Below are positions 20,979-27,642 of a stretch of DNA of 27,642 bases, piece by piece. Each line of letters begins with the position of its first letter. The stretch's first letter is position 1. The DNA comes from a virus: positions 1 to 27,642 of the IMG/VR virus record IMGVR_UViG_3300022538_000565. The stretch is one strand, 5' to 3'. A program made the translations under genes and the position numbers. Below the pieces are notes generated by a model. It saw only the letters and a program-made list of their open reading frames with translations. It searched no databases and was not told where the DNA came from.

Positions 20979-22013
20979 ATGAGAATCAACCGTGAAGAAT
21001 TATTAAGACAATTAGAAGCAACATTACCAGGCTTATCAACCAGAGAAATTATAGAGCAATCATCCTGCTTTATTTTCAAAGACAAAGCAATTCGTACATA
21101 CAATGATGAAATAGCCTGTACCCAAAAGTCTATCTTGGATATTGAAGGGGCAGTACAAGCTATACCACTTATTTCTATCCTTCGCAAATTACAAGAAGAT
21201 GAATTGGAAATAAATGTCAATGACAGACATATCCAGCTTCTCATCAAAGGCAAACACAAACGGTCAGGTATTCGGATGGAACAAGACATTACACTTCCTA
21301 TTGAAACAGTTGAAAGGCCAAAGAAATGGAAAAAATTACCATCCAATTTTGCTGATGCAGTTTCAATTGTTCAACCTTGTGCTGGTAGTAATGAGGCCCA
21401 GTTTGTTATGACTTGCATACATATTTGTCCTAAATGGATGGAAGCCTGTGATAATCACCAAATGACTCGATTCAGAATAAAGACTGACATATCCGAACCT
21501 GTATTGATAAGAAAAGAATCATTAAAGCATATTGTATCACTGGATATGACAAAATTTAGTGAGACAAAACATTGGATTCACTTTGGAAATTCCACAGGTT
21601 TAATTCTTAGCTGTCGCCATTTCGTAGAGGATTATCCTATGGAAGATATAACAAAAGTTTTGAAAGGATTTGAAGGCAAACCCTTAACTTTGCCAAAAGG
21701 TTTGAAGGAAGCTATTGAGAAAGCGGAAATATTTTCATCTGAAAATGTTGAAGGTAGTGATATTATTATTGACCTTAAACCAACCAAATTCAAAATTACA
21801 GGCAAAGGAGCTTCAGGCTGGTTTACCGAAATCAAGAAATCAAAATATAGAGGTGAACCTTTACAATTTACTATACCAGCAAAATTATTGATAGAATTGG
21901 TAAGGCAGTATAGCAAATGTGAAGTATCATCTACTCGTTTGAAAGTTACTGGTGAGAAATTTGTCTATATAACTGTTCTGGGGATAATAGAGGAAGCTGA
22001 GGAAGAAGATTGA
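20979..22013 (+). CDS. DNA polymerase III beta-type sliding clamp
   Basis: The 344-residue protein starts after ATAAGGAGAAATAAAAA. Its pattern matches a bacterial-type beta clamp: an N-terminal CFIFKDKAIRTYNDEIACT, later repeated clamp-fold units, and the C-terminal FTIPAKLLIELVRQYSKCEV...KVTGEKFVYITVLG. The length (about 366 in cellular DnaN) is close. It would tether the split polymerase at 25018 and other proteins carrying clamp-binding peptides. Residue identity to cellular clamps seems low, so this rests on pattern rather than strong motif. Confidence 0.7.
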   Translation: MRINREELLRQLEATLPGLSTREIIEQSSCFIFKDKAIRTYNDEIACTQKSILDIEGAVQAIPLISILRKLQEDELEINVNDRHIQLLIKGKHKRSGIRMEQDITLPIETVERPKKWKKLPSNFADAVSIVQPCAGSNEAQFVMTCIHICPKWMEACDNHQMTRFRIKTDISEPVLIRKESLKHIVSLDMTKFSETKHWIHFGNSTGLILSCRHFVEDYPMEDITKVLKGFEGKPLTLPKGLKEAIEKAEIFSSENVEGSDIIIDLKPTKFKITGKGASGWFTEIKKSKYRGEPLQFTIPAKLLIELVRQYSKCEVSSTRLKVTGEKFVYITVLGIIEEAEEED

Positions 22014-22237
22014 TTCTACCAATAAACGAAATAATAGGGATAATTGCAACAATCTTTGCTGTAATAGGTGTTATAACAAATAACAGACGTCTTAGAATAT
22101 GTTTTCTATTATGGTTGTTATCAAACGCACTTTCTGGAATTATTCACGTTCACGCTGGAATTTGGAGCCTTTTAATTAGAGATATTATTTTCTTTGTTTT
22201 GGCAATAGAAGGTTGGTTCAAATGGGGACATAAATGA
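22010..22237 (+). CDS. Small multi-TM membrane protein (possible PnuC-like half)
   Basis: The 75-residue protein starts at a TTG that overlaps the clamp stop (ATTGA), with GAGGAAGA upstream; no in-frame ATG is available. It has about three hydrophobic segments (IIGIIATIFAVIGVI; ICFLLWLLSNALSG; LLIRDIIFFVLAIEGWF). The short IEGWFKWG end resembles the W..W pattern of PnuC nicotinamide riboside transporters, but the protein is far too short for a full one. The link to NAD metabolism is only a hint. Confidence 0.5.
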   Translation: MILPINEIIGIIATIFAVIGVITNNRRLRICFLLWLLSNALSGIIHVHAGIWSLLIRDIIFFVLAIEGWFKWGHK

Positions 22238-22317
22238 AATTGCCAATAAATAAAATCGTCTGCGGAGATTGCTTAGAATTTATGAAAGACTGGCCTGATA
22301 ATTGTATAGATTTGGTA
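22234..22317 (+). repeat. Direct repeat L1 (methyltransferase 5' end)
   Basis: The first 84 bp of this methyltransferase gene match 26406-26489 at 74 of 84 positions, without gaps. With L2 (22891-23058) it forms direct repeats about 4.2 kb apart, flanking the UDG-exonuclease, HNH and polymerase genes. Recombination between them could delete that block or swap methyltransferase cores. Confidence 0.8.
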
Positions 22318-23073
22318 GTTACAAGTCCACCTTATGGGGATTTACGAGATTATCGAGGTTTTGTTTTTAATTCTGAAAAAATAGCAAGGGAGTTATTTAG
22401 AATTATTGCAAATGGTGGTGTGGTTGTATGGGTAGTCGGTGATAAAGTTGAGAAAGGTTCTGAAAGCGGAATTAGTTTTCAACAAGCATTGTATTTCAAG
22501 TCGGTTGGTTTTTGTCTTTATGATACGATGATATATCAGAAAGATGGTGCACCATATCCAAGTCAAAGACGTTATATGCAGGAATTTGAATATATGTTTA
22601 TTTTTTCAAAAAATGTACCTAAAACGTTTAATCCTTTGAAAGTAAGAAGCATATGGTATGGTGTTAAAAAGGGTTCGACATATCGACAAAAGGAAGGGGG
22701 AACAAAAAGAAAATCTATAAATATAAACGAATACAAAATAATTGGGAATATTTGGAAAATACCTTGTGGATATATGAAAGGAAGTAAAGATATTATAACC
22801 TTTGAACATCCAGCAAGCTTTCCAGATAAACTTGCTATTGACCATATTGTGAGTTGGAGTAACAAAAATGATATTGTTCTCGACCCAATGTGTGGTTCGG
22901 GAACAACTTGTGTAGCTGCCAAAATGTTAGTTCGTAAATATATTGGCATAGATATATCTAAAAAATACTGTGAGATTTCAAGAAAAAGATTGAAAGGTGT
23001 GAGACCAAGTTTATTTGAAAAGCCAAAGAAGAAGAAAATAAGAGCTTCATTTGGATTGATAAAAAAGAAATGA
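22234..23073 (+). CDS. Beta-class DNA methyltransferase (SPPY type)
   Basis: The 279-residue protein has motif IV TSPPYG (30-35) near the N-terminus and motif I DPMCGSGTT (217-225) near the C-terminus, the beta-class order; SPPY is typical of N4-cytosine methylation but N6-adenine is possible. The middle (residues about 60-200) would hold the target-recognition region. The N- and C-terminal ends are nearly the same as those of the methyltransferase at 26406. Residues 257-261 are RPSLF. It likely protects phage DNA. The start overlaps the previous stop by ATGA. Confidence 0.85.
   Translation: MKLPINKIVCGDCLEFMKDWPDNCIDLVVTSPPYGDLRDYRGFVFNSEKIARELFRIIANGGVVVWVVGDKVEKGSESGISFQQALYFKSVGFCLYDTMIYQKDGAPYPSQRRYMQEFEYMFIFSKNVPKTFNPLKVRSIWYGVKKGSTYRQKEGGTKRKSININEYKIIGNIWKIPCGYMKGSKDIITFEHPASFPDKLAIDHIVSWSNKNDIVLDPMCGSGTTCVAAKMLVRKYIGIDISKKYCEISRKRLKGVRPSLFEKPKKKKIRASFGLIKKK
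22891..23058 (+). repeat. Direct repeat L2 (methyltransferase 3' end)
   Basis: This stretch, from the GSGTT motif to SFGL, matches 26903-27071 closely, including the run encoding RKRLKGVRPSLFEKPKK, with a small indel in the AAG tract. The intervening gene cores do not match. Confidence 0.75.
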
Positions 23074-24296
23074 CTAAAGGATTTTTCACATCTTCGAGAA
23101 TACAAAGCAAACAGAAGATTGGGCAAATAGCTCACTGTGGTCTGTGTGGTTTATATAAGCATTGTAAATCACCAAAAATGCCTCCGACTGGTGAAGGGCA
23201 AATGAAAATATTGATGGTTGCAGAAGCACCAGGAAAATGGGAGGATAAAAAGAACACACAATTAATAGGCAGGATTGGACAAGACTTTAGGAAAAAACAT
23301 TTGAAGCCATTAGGTATTGATTTGGATTTGGATTGTATCAAGACCAATGCCATCATCTGCCGTCCTCTGAATAACAAAAAACCTGACGATAATATGATAG
23401 AGGCCTGCCGTCCTAATCTAATGAAAACCATAAAAGAATGTGACCCCAATGTAATTGTACTTTTAGGCGAAGTTGCCTGTAAATCTTTGTTACCAATATT
23501 ATGGAAAAAGGATATAGGTGCAATTAGTCGGTGGGCAGGTTTTTGCATTCCCTGTACTAATCCAAACGCTTGGATAATCCCAACCTTTCATCCATCATAT
23601 ATAAGTCGAAGAGGAAAGGATAAGATTTTAGATAGGATTTATAAAAAACATTTGAAACTTGCAATTAGAAAATCAAAAAACAAACCTTGGACAGAAATTC
23701 CTGATTACAAAAAACAGATTGAAATTATTACCAGACCATCTCAAGCAGCAAAAATAATTAGAGAATTTACAAAAAAGGGTGGAGCAATAGCCGTTGACTT
23801 TGAATGTAATTGTCTAAAACCAGAAGGAGAAGGAACCGAAATTGTAAGTTGTGCTCTTTGTTGGAGAGGCAAGAGAACGATTTCATATCCCTGGGAAGGT
23901 TCTGCTATCGAAGCTACCGATGAATTACTCAAATCTCCGATGCCTAAGATAGCCAGCAATCTAAATATGGAGAATAGATGGTCACAAGCAAAATTGGGAC
24001 ATCGAATTAGGAATTGGTTATTAGATACTATGTTGGCGGCACACTTTTTGGATAACCGTCCAGGTATTACAGGTATTAAATTTCAATCATTTGTTAATTT
24101 AGGAATGCCCTGCTATAATGAACATATAGAACCATTCTTAAAATCAACAAAAAAGAATAGATTCAATCGGATACAAGATTTGGATTTGGAAAGCCTATTA
24201 GAATATGGGGGTTTTGATTCCTACTCCGAATATTGGGTGGGAATGAAACAGATGAAATTAATAAGGGAAAGAGATGTTTTAGATATTAAAAATTGA
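23070..24296 (+). CDS. UDG-like domain fused to DNA polymerase A-type 3'-5' exonuclease
   Basis: The 408-residue protein starts at an ATGA overlap. The N-terminal domain is a family-4-like uracil-DNA glycosylase: CGLCGLYKHC (23-32), EAPGKW (52-57), VIVLLGEVACKSLL and FHPSYI. The C-terminal domain is the proofreading exonuclease of family A polymerases: AVDFECN (DxE), ASNLNMENRW and YGGFDSYSEYW. It ends exactly where the polymerase domain would begin in an unsplit enzyme, and that domain is encoded separately at 25018. A UDG-like N-terminal domain is also known in some phage polymerases. Confidence 0.8.
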   Translation: MTKGFFTSSRIQSKQKIGQIAHCGLCGLYKHCKSPKMPPTGEGQMKILMVAEAPGKWEDKKNTQLIGRIGQDFRKKHLKPLGIDLDLDCIKTNAIICRPLNNKKPDDNMIEACRPNLMKTIKECDPNVIVLLGEVACKSLLPILWKKDIGAISRWAGFCIPCTNPNAWIIPTFHPSYISRRGKDKILDRIYKKHLKLAIRKSKNKPWTEIPDYKKQIEIITRPSQAAKIIREFTKKGGAIAVDFECNCLKPEGEGTEIVSCALCWRGKRTISYPWEGSAIEATDELLKSPMPKIASNLNMENRWSQAKLGHRIRNWLLDTMLAAHFLDNRPGITGIKFQSFVNLGMPCYNEHIEPFLKSTKKNRFNRIQDLDLESLLEYGGFDSYSEYWVGMKQMKLIRERDVLDIKN

Positions 24297-24313
24297 AGCT
24301 AATAGGAGAAATA

Positions 24314-24514
24314 ATGTTTTGTATGCGATGTCAAAATGATTTATCACAATGTACTTGTCCAGATATGAATGAGAGATTAGAAGCCGCAGCAGCAACAGGA
24401 TATTTTGCTTATAAAAAATGTACTAAATGTGGCAAGCATTACGATTTATGTAAATGCGAAAATCCTCAATGGGCAATACAAGATGGAAACTTAAAGAGAA
24501 AGCAAGAAAATTAA
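24314..24514 (+). CDS. Small zinc-finger-like protein
   Basis: The ATG at 24314 is chosen because AATAGGAGAAATA precedes it. The 66-residue protein has CMRCQNDLSQCTC at the N-terminus and CTKCGKHYDLCKC later, two CxxC..CxC clusters with the same spacing, so a duplicated zinc site. It is the first of three small genes in the gap between the exonuclease and polymerase genes. No family is recognised. Confidence 0.6.
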   Translation: MFCMRCQNDLSQCTCPDMNERLEAAAATGYFAYKKCTKCGKHYDLCKCENPQWAIQDGNLKRKQEN

Positions 24515-24732
24515 GAGAAGCTGCCATAGCCAAAGCCAAAGAAAGAGGGAAAGAGATGTTAGATACTAAGACTGTAGAAGAACGTATAGAGAATGCAAGA
24601 ACAACTCTAAGGCATTTATCCAAGAAGAAAGAAGAAAGAATTACGATATCCAGAAAATTAGTAATGGGATATTGTAATGATTCAATAATGCTTTATGAAG
24701 TGATACTTGTATTGTTAAAAGGGAAAAAATGA
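24469..24732 (+). CDS. Hypothetical helical protein (start uncertain)
   Basis: The frame is open from 24454; likely starts are ATG 24454, 24469 or 24556 (the last has AGAGGGAAAGAG upstream). From 24469 it encodes 87 residues, mainly basic helical (KLKEKARKLREAAIAKAKER). It overlaps the previous gene by 46 bp if the early starts are used, which favours 24556 or a shifted boundary. No family is recognised. Confidence 0.45.
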   Translation: MGNTRWKLKEKARKLREAAIAKAKERGKEMLDTKTVEERIENARTTLRHLSKKKEERITISRKLVMGYCNDSIMLYEVILVLLKGKK

Positions 24733-25046
24733 AAATTCTTAAAGTACAAGGTGTTGATGTTCTCCTTGATGATTGGAATTGGCTTCGTCTATGCAGGTAT
24801 AAATGGAGAATTAAAAATAATGGCAAAGACCATAAAAGCATTGCTCGAACTTATCAAAAGAAGGGTATTCATTACACAGTTTATATGGCCAGGGAAATAA
24901 TGAACACTCCTGAGAATATGGAATGCCATCATAAGAACGGAAATACTTTTAATAACCAAACTGAAAATCTCGAAAATCTTAGCAAGCAAGAACATATGAA
25001 AAAAGATAGGGAAAGAATTGAGACCAATAATCAACCAGGCTTATAG
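24729..25046 (+). CDS. HNH homing-type endonuclease
   Basis: The 105-residue protein starts at ATGA overlap after TAAAAGGGAAAA. It has a small N-terminal domain (KILKVQGVDVLLDDWNWLRL) and the HNH catalytic core with ECHHKNGNTFNNQTENLENL (70-89; His72/His73, Asn75, and the final Asn). Free-standing HNH nucleases often sit in or next to polymerase genes. Its end overlaps the polymerase gene by 29 bp. It probably entered between the exonuclease and polymerase halves, but whether it cleaves the unsplit gene is unknown. Confidence 0.8.
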   Translation: MKILKVQGVDVLLDDWNWLRLCRYKWRIKNNGKDHKSIARTYQKKGIHYTVYMAREIMNTPENMECHHKNGNTFNNQTENLENLSKQEHMKKDRERIETNNQPGL

Positions 25047-26403
25047 ATTATTACACAATGGGTGTATTGCTCTATCCCAGGTCGAAGCAAACGGGATAAG
25101 AATGGATGTTGATTATTTGAAAGAATCCATCCGTAGCACAGGCCTTCAAATCAAAAAACTATCAAGCAAACTTAAAGACCATAAGATATATAAAACTTGG
25201 AGAAGAGAATATGGTTCCAGAACTAATTTAGGAAGTAGGGAACAATTAGGAAAAATACTTTTCGATATAATGAAATATCCTTGCTCATTTCCTCCTACTG
25301 AAACCGGAAGACCAAAGGCAGATGAAGCGGCTTTGAATTCAACAGGTTTGAAATTTGTTGAACGTTATCTAAAAATGGAAAAATTAAAGAAAGCCAGAAG
25401 TACCTATTTGCAAGGCTTCCTACGGGAGACAACAGATGGTTTTCTCCATCCAAACTTCCCTCTTCATTTAGTTCAAACCTATCGTGGAAGCAGCAGCAGT
25501 CCAAACTTCACAAATATAATCAAAAAGAATCCTGAACTTGCAAAATTAATTAGGAGGGCTTTTATAGCTCGTAAAAATCACCAAATTATTGAAACCGATT
25601 TCAAAGGAATAGAAGTTTGCTGTGGTACCTGTTATCATAAAGACCCACAGATGATTAAATATATAAAAAACCCTTCAAAGGATATGCACCGTGATGCAGC
25701 CTGTGATTGTTATATGATAAAAAAGAATCAGGTCTCGTGGGATGCACGAGACACTGGAAAAAATATGTTTATATTCCCCCAGTTTTATGGCGATTGGCAT
25801 AAACATTGTGCCAAAAGTATGTGGAATGCTATTATTGAGAGAAATATAAGAACAACGGATGGATTGAATCTTATCAAACATCTTGAGCGAAAAGGTATTA
25901 CGAGATTAGGTAACTGTGACCCAGATGAAGAACCAGAGGAAGGAACTTTTGAAAGACATATCCAAAAAGTAGAATACATTTTTTGGAATAAAAAATTCAA
26001 AGTTTATAATCAATGGAAGAAGGATTGGTGGGAACAATACCTCGAATTGGGTTGGTTCAAAACATTAACTGGATTTGTAATTGAGGGAGATTTGAATAGG
26101 AAGCAAGTAATAAATTATCCGGTACAAGGTTCAGCCTTCCATTGGTTATTATGGTCACTGATACGAATTCAAAAGATAATGACAAAACACAAAATGAAAT
26201 CTCTTATTGTAGGACAGATTCACGATAGTATAATTGGGGATATTCACAAAAAGGAGAGAAAAGACTATTTAGAAATTGTCAAACAAGTTATTTATGAGGA
26301 TATTAGGAAGCATTGGAAGTGGATTATCGTTCCGCTAACCGTTGAAGTCGGAGTTGCTCCGGTGGGTAGCAGTTGGTATGATACAAAGGAAATTGAAGTA
26401 TAA
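25018..26403 (+). CDS. Family A DNA polymerase, polymerase domain (split gene)
   Basis: The 461-residue protein starts at TTG 25018 with AGGGAAAGAA just upstream; upstream frame is closed by a stop at 24997. Motif A is IETDFKGIEV (191-200, Asp194), motif B has R244, K248 and Y257-G, and motif C is GQIHDSIIG (399-407, Asp403). The canonical QIE and HDE are KGIE and HDS, so finger and metal-site residues vary. There is no exonuclease domain here; it is on the separate protein at 23070. Together they would form one functional polymerase. Confidence 0.85.
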   Translation: MRPIINQAYRLLHNGCIALSQVEANGIRMDVDYLKESIRSTGLQIKKLSSKLKDHKIYKTWRREYGSRTNLGSREQLGKILFDIMKYPCSFPPTETGRPKADEAALNSTGLKFVERYLKMEKLKKARSTYLQGFLRETTDGFLHPNFPLHLVQTYRGSSSSPNFTNIIKKNPELAKLIRRAFIARKNHQIIETDFKGIEVCCGTCYHKDPQMIKYIKNPSKDMHRDAACDCYMIKKNQVSWDARDTGKNMFIFPQFYGDWHKHCAKSMWNAIIERNIRTTDGLNLIKHLERKGITRLGNCDPDEEPEEGTFERHIQKVEYIFWNKKFKVYNQWKKDWWEQYLELGWFKTLTGFVIEGDLNRKQVINYPVQGSAFHWLLWSLIRIQKIMTKHKMKSLIVGQIHDSIIGDIHKKERKDYLEIVKQVIYEDIRKHWKWIIVPLTVEVGVAPVGSSWYDTKEIEV

Positions 26404-26405
26404 GA

Positions 26406-26489
26406 ATGAAACTGCCAGTAAATAAAATCATCTGCGGAGATTGCTTAAAGGTTATGAAGGACTGGCCTGATAACTGTGTGGATTTGGTA
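26406..26489 (+). repeat. Direct repeat R1 (methyltransferase 5' end)
   Basis: Partner of 22234-22317, with 74 of 84 bases matching. See the two-copy analysis under repeat L1. Confidence 0.8.
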
Positions 26490-27116
26490 CTGACTGATCC
26501 ACCTTATGGCGTTGATATGGATTATGATATTTATAAGGATACAGAACAAAACTGGTTTGATATGTTTGTGGATGTTGTGCCCAAAATGAATCGAATAGGG
26601 CGTATGACTATATTGCCATCTTGCCAAATTAACCGTCTGAATTGGATATATAGAACATTGCCTCCAGATTGGCTTATTTGTTGGTACAAAGGTAGTACGG
26701 GATGCTCGAGCTATATTGGGTTCAATGATTGGGAGCCTCTTCTCGTTTACGGCAGAACTAAAAATCAATTATATATGCATGATTTTTTTCAATGCCCACC
26801 AACAGATTTTAGTAATGGACATCCTTGTCCTAAACCTATTGGTTGGGCATTATGGTTAATTGAGCGAGCATCTAACCCTAATGATATTATCATTGACCCT
26901 TTCTGCGGCTCAGGCACTACTTGTGTAGCCGCCAAGATATTAGACCGTAGATATATTGGCATAGACATATCCGAGAAATACTGTGAGATAGCAAGAAAAA
27001 GATTGAAAGGTGTTAGACCAAGTTTGTTTGAAAAACCAAAGAAGAAAATAAAGAGAGCTTCATTTGGATTGTCAATTAAGAAGTGTAAAAGGAGACTGAA
27101 GTATGATTCTAAATAG
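26406..27116 (+). CDS. Beta-class DNA methyltransferase (DPPY type)
   Basis: The 236-residue protein has motif IV TDPPYG (30-35; typical of N6-adenine) and a C-terminal motif I DPFCGSGTT, the same order as the 22234 enzyme. Its first 28 residues and last 60 match that enzyme closely, but the middle is different and shorter. Residues 204-208 are RPSLF. The C-terminus extends past the shared part with KKCKRRLKYDSK. It likely has a different specificity and adds to phage DNA protection. Confidence 0.85.
   Translation: MKLPVNKIICGDCLKVMKDWPDNCVDLVLTDPPYGVDMDYDIYKDTEQNWFDMFVDVVPKMNRIGRMTILPSCQINRLNWIYRTLPPDWLICWYKGSTGCSSYIGFNDWEPLLVYGRTKNQLYMHDFFQCPPTDFSNGHPCPKPIGWALWLIERASNPNDIIIDPFCGSGTTCVAAKILDRRYIGIDISEKYCEIARKRLKGVRPSLFEKPKKKIKRASFGLSIKKCKRRLKYDSK
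26903..27071 (+). repeat. Direct repeat R2 (methyltransferase 3' end)
   Basis: Partner of 22891-23058. The match runs from the GSGTT motif to SFGL, with a small indel in the AAG tract. Confidence 0.75.
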
Positions 27117-27474
27117 TGAGGAAAAGAAAAATCTTGTTGATAGTCTGTCTTGGATGATTGAGGATATGAAATATAAACACAACGAGACACACCAGAATCA
27201 GGAATATGGCAGTCAAGGCGGATATAGCCCCGAGTTGATGAGAGCTATGACTTTGCTGGATACTATAAAGAAAACGCAGACAGTAGAAACAACCGGATGT
27301 CATAGAAGGTCAGTAGAACTGAATTGTCGAGAATTTGAATGTGAATCAAATAGAAATGGCCCCTGTGGTTTATCAAGACTCACTTTTGAAAGTATAGGTT
27401 CTCTTATTGTTGGTCATTTGAAATGTGTGCAAGCGAAGGCAAAAGAGAAAAAGGGAAAACAAAATGCCATTTAG
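27103..27474 (+). CDS. Hypothetical Cys-containing protein
   Basis: The frame encodes 123 residues after AAAAGGAGACTGAAGT and overlaps the methyltransferase by 14 bp. It has a helical start (KKNLVDSLSWMIEDMKYKHN) and a Cys cluster (GCHRRSVELNCREFECES, GPCGL, LKC) that could bind metal. The end is basic (AKAKEKKGKQ). No family is recognised. Confidence 0.6.
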   Translation: MILNSEEKKNLVDSLSWMIEDMKYKHNETHQNQEYGSQGGYSPELMRAMTLLDTIKKTQTVETTGCHRRSVELNCREFECESNRNGPCGLSRLTFESIGSLIVGHLKCVQAKAKEKKGKQNAI

Positions 27475-27642
27475 TTTAGTTGAACCTGTAATTGATTTTA
27501 GTGTAAGATTACTTTGTTATAGAGCATATCCTGGACACAAACGGGGATGTCCAAATTACGATAGAAGAAATTCCTGCCCACCCAAATGTCTTAAAATACA
27601 TCAAGTTATAAATCTTGAGAAACCAATATATATTATTTGGAA
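27464..27642 (+). CDS. Cys-rich phage protein, N-terminus (partial)
   Basis: The frame is open from ATG 27464 to the window edge (59 complete codons). It contains YPGHKRGCPNYDRRNSCPPK, a Cys/Pro pattern I associate with a widespread phage protein family of unknown function, probably metal-binding. It overlaps the previous gene by 11 bp, after AAGGGAAAACAAA. The C-terminus is missing. Confidence 0.6.
   Translation, partial: MPFSLVEPVIDFSVRLLCYRAYPGHKRGCPNYDRRNSCPPKCLKIHQVINLEKPIYIIW

Noticed and set aside
22572-23135. 187-codon minus-strand frame opposite the methyltransferase
   Set aside because: It is the shadow of a well supported gene; similar shadows (18715-19122, 19205-19756, 23132-23548) also lack ribosome sites and families.
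24297-25017. Group I intron or intein splitting the polymerase
   Set aside because: The interval contains three separate translated-looking genes with their own starts, and no conserved intron core or intein splice residues were visible.
1-27642. Stop-codon reassignment
   Set aside because: TAA, TAG and TGA all end clear genes, and key domains have no internal stops; the one in-frame TAA (3315) is an isolated case.
1-27642. CRISPR array
   Set aside because: No regularly spaced direct repeats with unique spacers are present; only pairs of repeats were found.

Overview
The window looks like the early/replication arm of an AT-rich tailed-phage (Caudoviricetes-type) genome, or an equivalent prophage or metagenomic phage contig. 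The reasons are the long run of tightly packed, often ATGA-overlapping genes on one strand, a phage-type replication set, many small orphan proteins, and a divergent partial gene at the left edge that resembles a terminase small subunit. All three stop codons are used normally. The host cannot be named. Three lipobox proteins, one BamE/SmpA-like, point to a diderm (Gram-negative-type) host.

Layout. 1-171 (minus strand): N-terminus of a terminase-small-subunit-like HTH protein. 172-630: divergent control region with an 11-bp direct repeat pair, a near-perfect sigma70 promoter (TTGACT-17-TATAAT, 373-401) and a ~200-nt structured leader ending in a tRNA-like acceptor/T-arm hairpin. 631-8822: early genes, mostly small, each preceded by an almost invariant GAAAGGATGGTAAA ribosome-binding block. 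They include a small zincin, a MoxR AAA+ ATPase next to a metallopeptidase/VWA partner, a Cro/CI-type HTH protein, a class I methyltransferase, a SLOG (DUF2493-like) protein and a sigma70 region-2 protein. 8839-13399: SNF2-type helicase, RHH and zinc-ribbon proteins, CHC2/TOPRIM primase and a NADAR protein. 13396-14860: three lipoproteins, a Fis-type HTH protein, a one-TM protein and a folded noncoding RNA-like element. 14861-15713: largely noncoding, with several strong hairpins, one a terminator whose loop can pair upstream, and the second copy of a ~63-bp repeat also found at 5236. 15714-27642: MT-A70 methyltransferase, DnaB-like helicase, DarG-like macrodomain, small proteins, histone-H1-like basic protein, radical SAM enzyme, sliding clamp, small membrane protein, two DNA methyltransferases with near-identical ends, a UDG/3'-5' exonuclease protein, an HNH endonuclease, the polymerase half of a split family A DNA polymerase, and a partial Cys-rich protein at the right edge.

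How it fits together. Primase, DnaB-like helicase, clamp, UDG-exonuclease and polymerase form a nearly self-sufficient replisome. SNF2 helicase, radical SAM, MT-A70 and the two methyltransferases act on DNA or modify it, and several of them carry short QLxVF or RP(S/T)L(F/L) peptides that could dock on the phage clamp (inference). NADAR and the macrodomain are two unrelated ADP-ribose hydrolase folds and suggest resistance to ADP-ribosylation-based host defence. The main leads are the possible clamp-docking tails, the ADP-ribose reversal pair, the end-conserved/core-swapped methyltransferases, the split polymerase with HNH, and several intergenic RNA structures.
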